Assembly: GCF_030272615.1 (NCBI RefSeq)
Contig: NC_081414.1
Span: forward strand, 912,707,009 to 912,771,008
Source: Cryptomeria japonica
Taxonomy: Eukaryota > Streptophyta > Pinopsida > Cupressales > Cupressaceae
Reading direction: 5' to 3'
Length of the DNA: 64,000 bases
Each line of letters begins with the position of its first letter. Positions within the stretch are counted from its first letter, which is position 1. Under the pieces are notes generated by a model. That model was not told where the DNA came from, searched no databases, and was given only the letters and a program-made list of their open reading frames with translations. Both the position numbers and the translations under genes were made by a program. Below are positions 59,351 through 64,000 of the stretch, in pieces.

Positions 59351-60257
59351 AAGAACCTAAGAGGGATTTATGAGAGAGAGTTTGTTGTATCCTCCAATAG
59401 TGATGAAGTTGGGTAGAAGGTGTGCAGATTTCTTCCAGTGAGAGGAAGTAGGTAGAAGTGGTCTTGGAGGGTGCATCTTCCAGAATCCTATTGAGTAGAG
59501 GATAGTTGTGTGTGTGAAGAATGGATGTGTGGAATAGATACTTGCAGAGTGAGGGTTTACAAAATAAGAAGCAAGAGAAAAAGAGAGAAAAGAGAGGTAA
59601 AGAAGAAAAATGAGAAGGAATCTGAACAAATAAACATTCAGTGGGAGATAACAGAGTTAAGGAAAGCCTTGGAGCAATTAAAAGAAATGCCAAAAGAAAT
59701 GGAAAAAAAGAATGGAATTTGAGATGCAAAGTTGGAATTTACCAATCAAAAAGAAGGTTACATGGCCTATCAAGAAGATTATACATAGGATAAGGCAAGA
59801 GGAGACAATAGAACTAGACATCACAGAATCTTTTTTGATGAAGGAAGAGCCTAAGCCATCTGAGAAAGAGGGAAAATGTGAAGAAAATGGGTCCATTGAG
59901 ACTCAAGATTTTATTTCTAACAATACTTGTGAGTATGTGTTTACAAGTGTAGCAGATGAAAATAAAGATGGAAAGGGGTATAAAGAAAAAGGAGAAGTGA
60001 TGTATGCATATTTTTATGCACAATATGATGATGAAGATGAAGACATGGACAGTGGCAATTAGATGTATGGACAAGAACTCAAATTTGGTACCTTGAAGTT
60101 GAGAAAATGCTCAGTAAGAGATGGTACAAGAAGAAGAAAAAGGATCCAGGGAAAGTTGCAAAGATGAAGGACAATTTGCAGAAGAATTGGAAGACCAGGA
60201 AGAGAAAGAAGAACTGCACTTAAGTGGACTTGAGTTCATTTTTGTCTACGAGTATGG
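59351..60257 (+). other. Segment between R1 and R2, possible broken ORF
   Basis: One frame (59712-60062) gives a lysine/glutamate-rich start and an acidic end (QYDDEDEDMDSGN). A purine-rich region (59560-59710) precedes it. I do not recognise a protein. It may be the interior of an LTR-type element bounded by R1 and R2, or flanking DNA. Confidence 0.3.
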
Positions 60258-61443
60258 TGCAGGGGCACCTAGTCAACGTTTGTAAATATGGTCACATGTT
60301 AAGTGTTTAGAAGTCTTGTTTGGTGTAATAAGTTATATTTAGACCATTTTAAATTTAATAAGTCTCATGGAGTCAGTTTGAGTACATTTTGTCATGCTTT
60401 GTAATTTATTGCAAAAGTTGCTTTGCAACTTTGCAATTTTGTCATATTTGGAAGTTGAAAGGTCAAGTCATTAAAAAGTTAGTTATAATTGAGGATTTTT
60501 GGTTGGAAAAGGATTAAATATGGACTCCAACTTCAATTACATGGTTGGAGGTGATTGGAGGTGGTGATTATTGAAAATTTTGAAGTTGTGATAACGAAAT
60601 ATCTTTGTTTTCTGAAAAATCTGAACATTTCCCTGATATTTCTTTGTATTGTACATGTTTGTATGAATTGATATTTATATTTAAATGATTGGGGATGAAA
60701 TTACATCTAATATACTTTCATTTCCTTTTTGTTTCATTCAATTTTATTGAGTTTCGAGGAAGTTATGAACATTTTAGTGGGAGCAATTCCCAGATTTTCT
60801 CTGTAACAGTCATGTTGCAGCGTGTTGTGCATCCTTGTACAAACTTGTATTGGCTTCAAACCAATGTTAAAATAAAGATAAATGAATCTAGTTTCATTTT
60901 CATTTGGTTTGGTTGAATTTCATGAATATTTGCAGAAGTTATGATCATTTTTGTAAGTGTAAGCCTGAAACCTCAATAGACCTAATTTGAGGGAGAATTG
61001 TCCCAATTTGAATCTTGTGTTCCAAAACACCCCATACCCATTTCAAGGTATATTATATAATGGCCAAATGAGTATCTAAAAGTGGTTTTATTTTTATGAT
61101 ATGAATAATATACTGAAAGTTATGCCTGTAAAAACTCATTTGCTGCTATAAGTTTGTTCCTGTAATTAGCCCTAGTTGCAGCATTACCAATCAATTTTTG
61201 AGAGTGTTGGTCCAAACTAAACCCATCTAAAAATTGGATATATTAAATAAGGCTGAAATGGGTACTCAAAAATGCTTTTACATTCTAGGTATGAAGTCTG
61301 CATAGGAAGTTATGATGGAGAAACCAATTAGGGAGTACTACTAGAAGATGGAGGCCTAATGAATGAAAACCCACCATTTGAATGTTTAGAGATTGAAAGT
61401 TTTCTTGTTTGGGGATTGTTTTGAGTTTACCACCCCTTCTTTG
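60258..61443 (+). repeat. Direct repeat R2 (about 1.2 kb)
   Basis: Starts TGCAGGGGCACCTAGTCAAC and ends TTTACCACCCCTTCTTT. It has about 50 extra bases compared with R1 (near 60390-60435, TTGCAAAAGTTGC...). The TTTTCTAG flanks of R1 are not present here. Confidence 0.65.
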
Positions 61444-61520
61444 CATCATTTTAAAATTTTATAATTTAACAAAAAAGTGTTTCAATGGCCTCTTGGATCA
61501 AAATTTGTGGCCTCCAAAAA

Positions 61521-61888
61521 TGTTGGTGTGAATTAGGTCATATCCTAACTAGTTTTCAGTTAGCACTTATTCACATTGTTAAGTTTACTTAAGATAGCTT
61601 AGTTGTCACATAGGATAGCACCTATTGTTCATGCTAGTTATCTTAGGTGTCATGAGCTATAGCTCATTATTTAATATTTTATTAGGGTAGTTGTAACTAC
61701 CTCATCATCTCTTGCCTATATAAGCAAGGCTCATTTGTACATTGCATCATATCAATTCATTTCAATTTGTCTCATCATTTTGATCTCCATTGTTCATTCT
61801 TGCTCATACTCGATTATAGTTTGTTTATTTCTTGGTCGATCATATAAAATGTGGGCAGCTTCATTATAAGCTCTTAATCTTTCTAACA
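61521..61888 (+). repeat. Copia 5' LTR (plus strand)
   Basis: 368 bp from TGTTGGTGTGAATTAGG to TTTCTAACA, with inverted ends TGTT/AACA. TATATAA is at 61717-61723 in CTTGCCTATATAAGCAAGG. The primer site follows directly. Confidence 0.7.
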
Positions 61889-61907
61889 TGATATCAAAGC
61901 TTTGTCC
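61889..61907 (+). promoter_or_regulatory. Primer binding site, iMet type
   Basis: TGATATCAAAGCTTTGTCC. This is close to the plant iMet site TGGTATCAGAGC, with G-to-A changes at two places. Confidence 0.65.
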
Positions 61908-63457
61908 AAACAAATTTCCTTCCCATTTGAAAAACTAAGCATTTGACAAAGATTCATTAACCCAACATCATTATGGCATTGAGAATTCTTTAAATTTTCA
62001 AAAACTGCCTCAACTCGGACTACTATTATCTCTCTTTGTGGTGACATTATTTAATTTTTGAGCTCGAGGTTTTCAGCAGCTACCTCTCTTGATCTCAGTA
62101 GCAGTGATAAATTTATCAGCTTGATATCATTGCAGAGTGACATTATTCAAGTTGAGAACTATTTTTTTTTAGCTCGACCTCTCTTCATTTCAGGTCCTAC
62201 CCATAGTTGCAACGAGATATATTTCCCCGATTTGGAGAGAGAGATAATCTTTTAAGAGCCGACATTATTGGACGTTGCAACGATATACTACCTGCATTGA
62301 ATTGCCACGGGTTGTCCATTTGTTATTTGTGGCCAATACTAATTTTATTGTGTTACATTTGCAAGTCTAATGGTGGGAGCGATAAAGTGGCGACCAAAGT
62401 ATGAAATCCATCGTGATATTCAACTGTGACATTATTTTTGGTGTGTGGCTCCATTTTTTGTGGCGATTTAATAACATTTTGTTGGTAGTTGTTCTTTTTG
62501 TGAGGATCGATATCAGAGAGGCATGTATCGTACTTTGTGTATCTAACACATTGACATTTATCTGCATTATCATTGAGTTGGTGCGATTATTCACTACGAC
62601 TCCTCACATTTCTCTTTCTTGCGTAGCATGGGGAGAGAGATTTTGTTCGAGGTGTGTTCATATGTGGTGACATATTGTGCAGTGATTTATTATTCTTTAC
62701 TAACCTATATCTTCCAAGGTTGCAAATTTATCGTAGACTACTTGTGACGATATCATAATAGGTGGAGAGTTTTGGCAACGACGACTTACAACATCGGTCA
62801 ATCGTCATCAACCTTACTTGCAAGCCCCTCTTACCAGCCATTATCAACATATCTGGTTGCTTCATTTTCCAAGATGGACATCTTCAGTATTTCAGATTTG
62901 TGGTATGAGGATGGCTTCATTTCAAGTATATTAGACATGGTTTGTCAATTTTCTATTTTAGATTTGGAAGATGCCTTTAATTCTTCATGTTTTCATCTAG
63001 CACATTAGAACCATCCACAATAGCTGCACCAACATCACTTATCAAATCTTCATCAATCAACACTTAAAACTCGAGAACACTCAAACAATAGCATCTCAAA
63101 CTAGAAAGATAGCATGCAGAGCACTAAATCACGAACCATGTAGATACATATAAACACCCCAAACAATCTCCCAAAATTATAACTCAAGATCTGATCACAC
63201 CGGAATATACGGAAGGAAATACCGAACTCTACAAAGCACTAATCAGAAAAACCAAACTGCAAACCATATCATATGATATGATCCATTAAGCTTTCGGATT
63301 ACTGAAACCAATACAGAAAGATATAATGATACAAGGAATACTTCATATACCGAACAATGATCCCAATAAACCAATTTGCAACCACCGAATCAATAAATCA
63401 TAGGAATATGTTGACATCAATGACAACAGCATATCCTAGCAACAACAATGGCCAACA
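61908..63457. other. Remnant interior and junction of two Copia elements
   Basis: After the primer site, an ATG near 61974 is closed within a few codons. The stretch to about 62760 repeats the word GTGACATTATT or GACATTATT (near 62040, 62138, 62261, 62424 and 62664). There is no recognisable gag. The ORF at 62772-63008 is serine-rich and unrecognised. From about 63010 to 63457 the DNA probably belongs to the 3' LTR of the next, minus-strand Copia element. Confidence 0.35.
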
Positions 63458-63475
63458 ATCTTCCCCCCTTGGAAT
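63440..63475 (-). promoter_or_regulatory. Polypurine tract and 3' LTR start of a Copia element
   Basis: The minus strand reads CCAAGGGGGGAAGAT, then TGTTGGCCATTG at 63457. A second purine tract (AAAGGGGGAGAGAAAGC, near 63585-63605) lies upstream. Placement next to the pol end at 63789 supports it. Confidence 0.5.
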
Positions 63476-63788
63476 TGATGGCAACATATGGATGTTAAAA
63501 ATAATCAATGCAAAGAAAGAAGACATCTCCAACAAACTCCCCTAAGACCAAGCTCACCAATAGGAGATAAGATAGTTTTTGACATGCTTTCTCTCCCCCT
63601 TTGACATCAATGACAAAGGTTCTCAAAATAGAAAATCAAACTCTCCCCCATACATAAACAAATCATGATTGCAACCAGCTCAACTGAACCATAAATAGAC
63701 TACTCCATCAAAGGAGCAACATAAACTCATCAATCCGGACAAAAACATAAGACTGTGAAGTCCATCGAATTGATGCAACTCAATGCAT

Positions 63789-64000
63789 CTAGTTCCCATC
63801 AGGAGGGGTAGATACCCCTAACTGATCTCTCAAATAGACAAATGTATCTATAGGCAAAGGATTTGTGAAAATATCAGCATTTGTTCCTTTGTAGACACAT
63901 ACTCCAGCTTCACTTCCTCTTCACCGACTTTTTCTCTCAAGGAATGATACTTGATTGATACATGTTTAGTCTTTGAATGTTGCACTGGGTTCTTTGACAT
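63789..64000 (-). pseudogene. Copia pol C-terminal end (RNase H), cut by the window edge
   Basis: The minus strand starts at the window edge with MSKNPVQHSKTKHVSIKYH and continues LREKVGEEEVKLEYVSTKE. After a one-base shift it reads NADIFTNPLPIDTFVYLRDQ and ends at TAG (63789-63791). These are the standard last motifs of Ty1/Copia pol. The rest of the element lies outside the window. Confidence 0.75.

Noticed and set aside
59289-59896. Minus-strand ORFs with phenylalanine/serine-rich hydrophobic runs
   Set aside because: Complement of the purine-rich stretch at 59560-59710; composition artefact.

Overview
The window is plant nuclear DNA, most likely from a gymnosperm and probably a conifer (inference). 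Positions 1-139 are N. Almost everything else is nested LTR retrotransposons, hAT-like DNA transposon remnants, a LINE ORF1-like fragment and SINE-like scraps. The only sequence that looks like host coding DNA is a set of short exons at 30.1-35.3 kb. They read as the C-terminal end of a MIKC*-type MADS-box gene whose introns are large and repeat-filled.

Left half (0.14-29.1 kb). An old minus-strand Ty1/Copia element (5' LTR edge at 29121, gag at 28.2-26.8 kb, end of RT and RNase H at 14.5-10.0 kb, 3' LTR edge at 9814) has been split by later insertions. One is a plus-strand element (about 14.5-17.76 kb, continuing at 26.35 kb) with a decayed coiled-coil ORF. Into that element went an 8.6 kb unit (17762-26346). 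It is bounded by TG...CA and a perfect 5-bp duplication CCACC, and has no RT or integrase. It holds a roughly 170-bp hairpin array, an internal TATA promoter, a leader intron and a reading frame of 1068 codons plus a terminator, interrupted by six nonsense codons. A relative without the ORF (10457-14120, minus strand, duplication GGTAC) sits inside the Copia pol gene. A third relative, carrying a decayed copy of the same ORF, occupies about 140-8369 and is itself interrupted by two hAT-like elements in opposite orientation.

Right half. A complete 18.3 kb Ty3/Gypsy element (39412-57704, minus strand, duplication ATAAG, LTRs about 1.2% different by eye) has Tat-lineage features: an RT-linked RNase H plus a second archaeal-type RNase H, a G-patch after the protease, and a large insert between integrase and the 3' LTR. 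That insert holds an antisense plant-mobile-domain gene with its own TATA box and a predicted 1.0 kb intron. Arrays of the word TAGCGC lie in that intron and in the sense 5' leader, and in each case they read in the direction of the ORF downstream. Beyond the Gypsy element are a pair of 1.1 kb direct repeats, a Copia 5' LTR with an iMet-type primer site, and the 3' end of another Copia element.

Cross-cutting theme: at least three unrelated-looking retroelements combine a long accessory ORF (globular N-terminal part, charged linker, C-terminal coiled coil) with an upstream array of a short family-specific word. Most premature stops in these ORFs are one C-to-T or G-to-A change from a sense codon, the pattern expected from decay of methylated cytosines.
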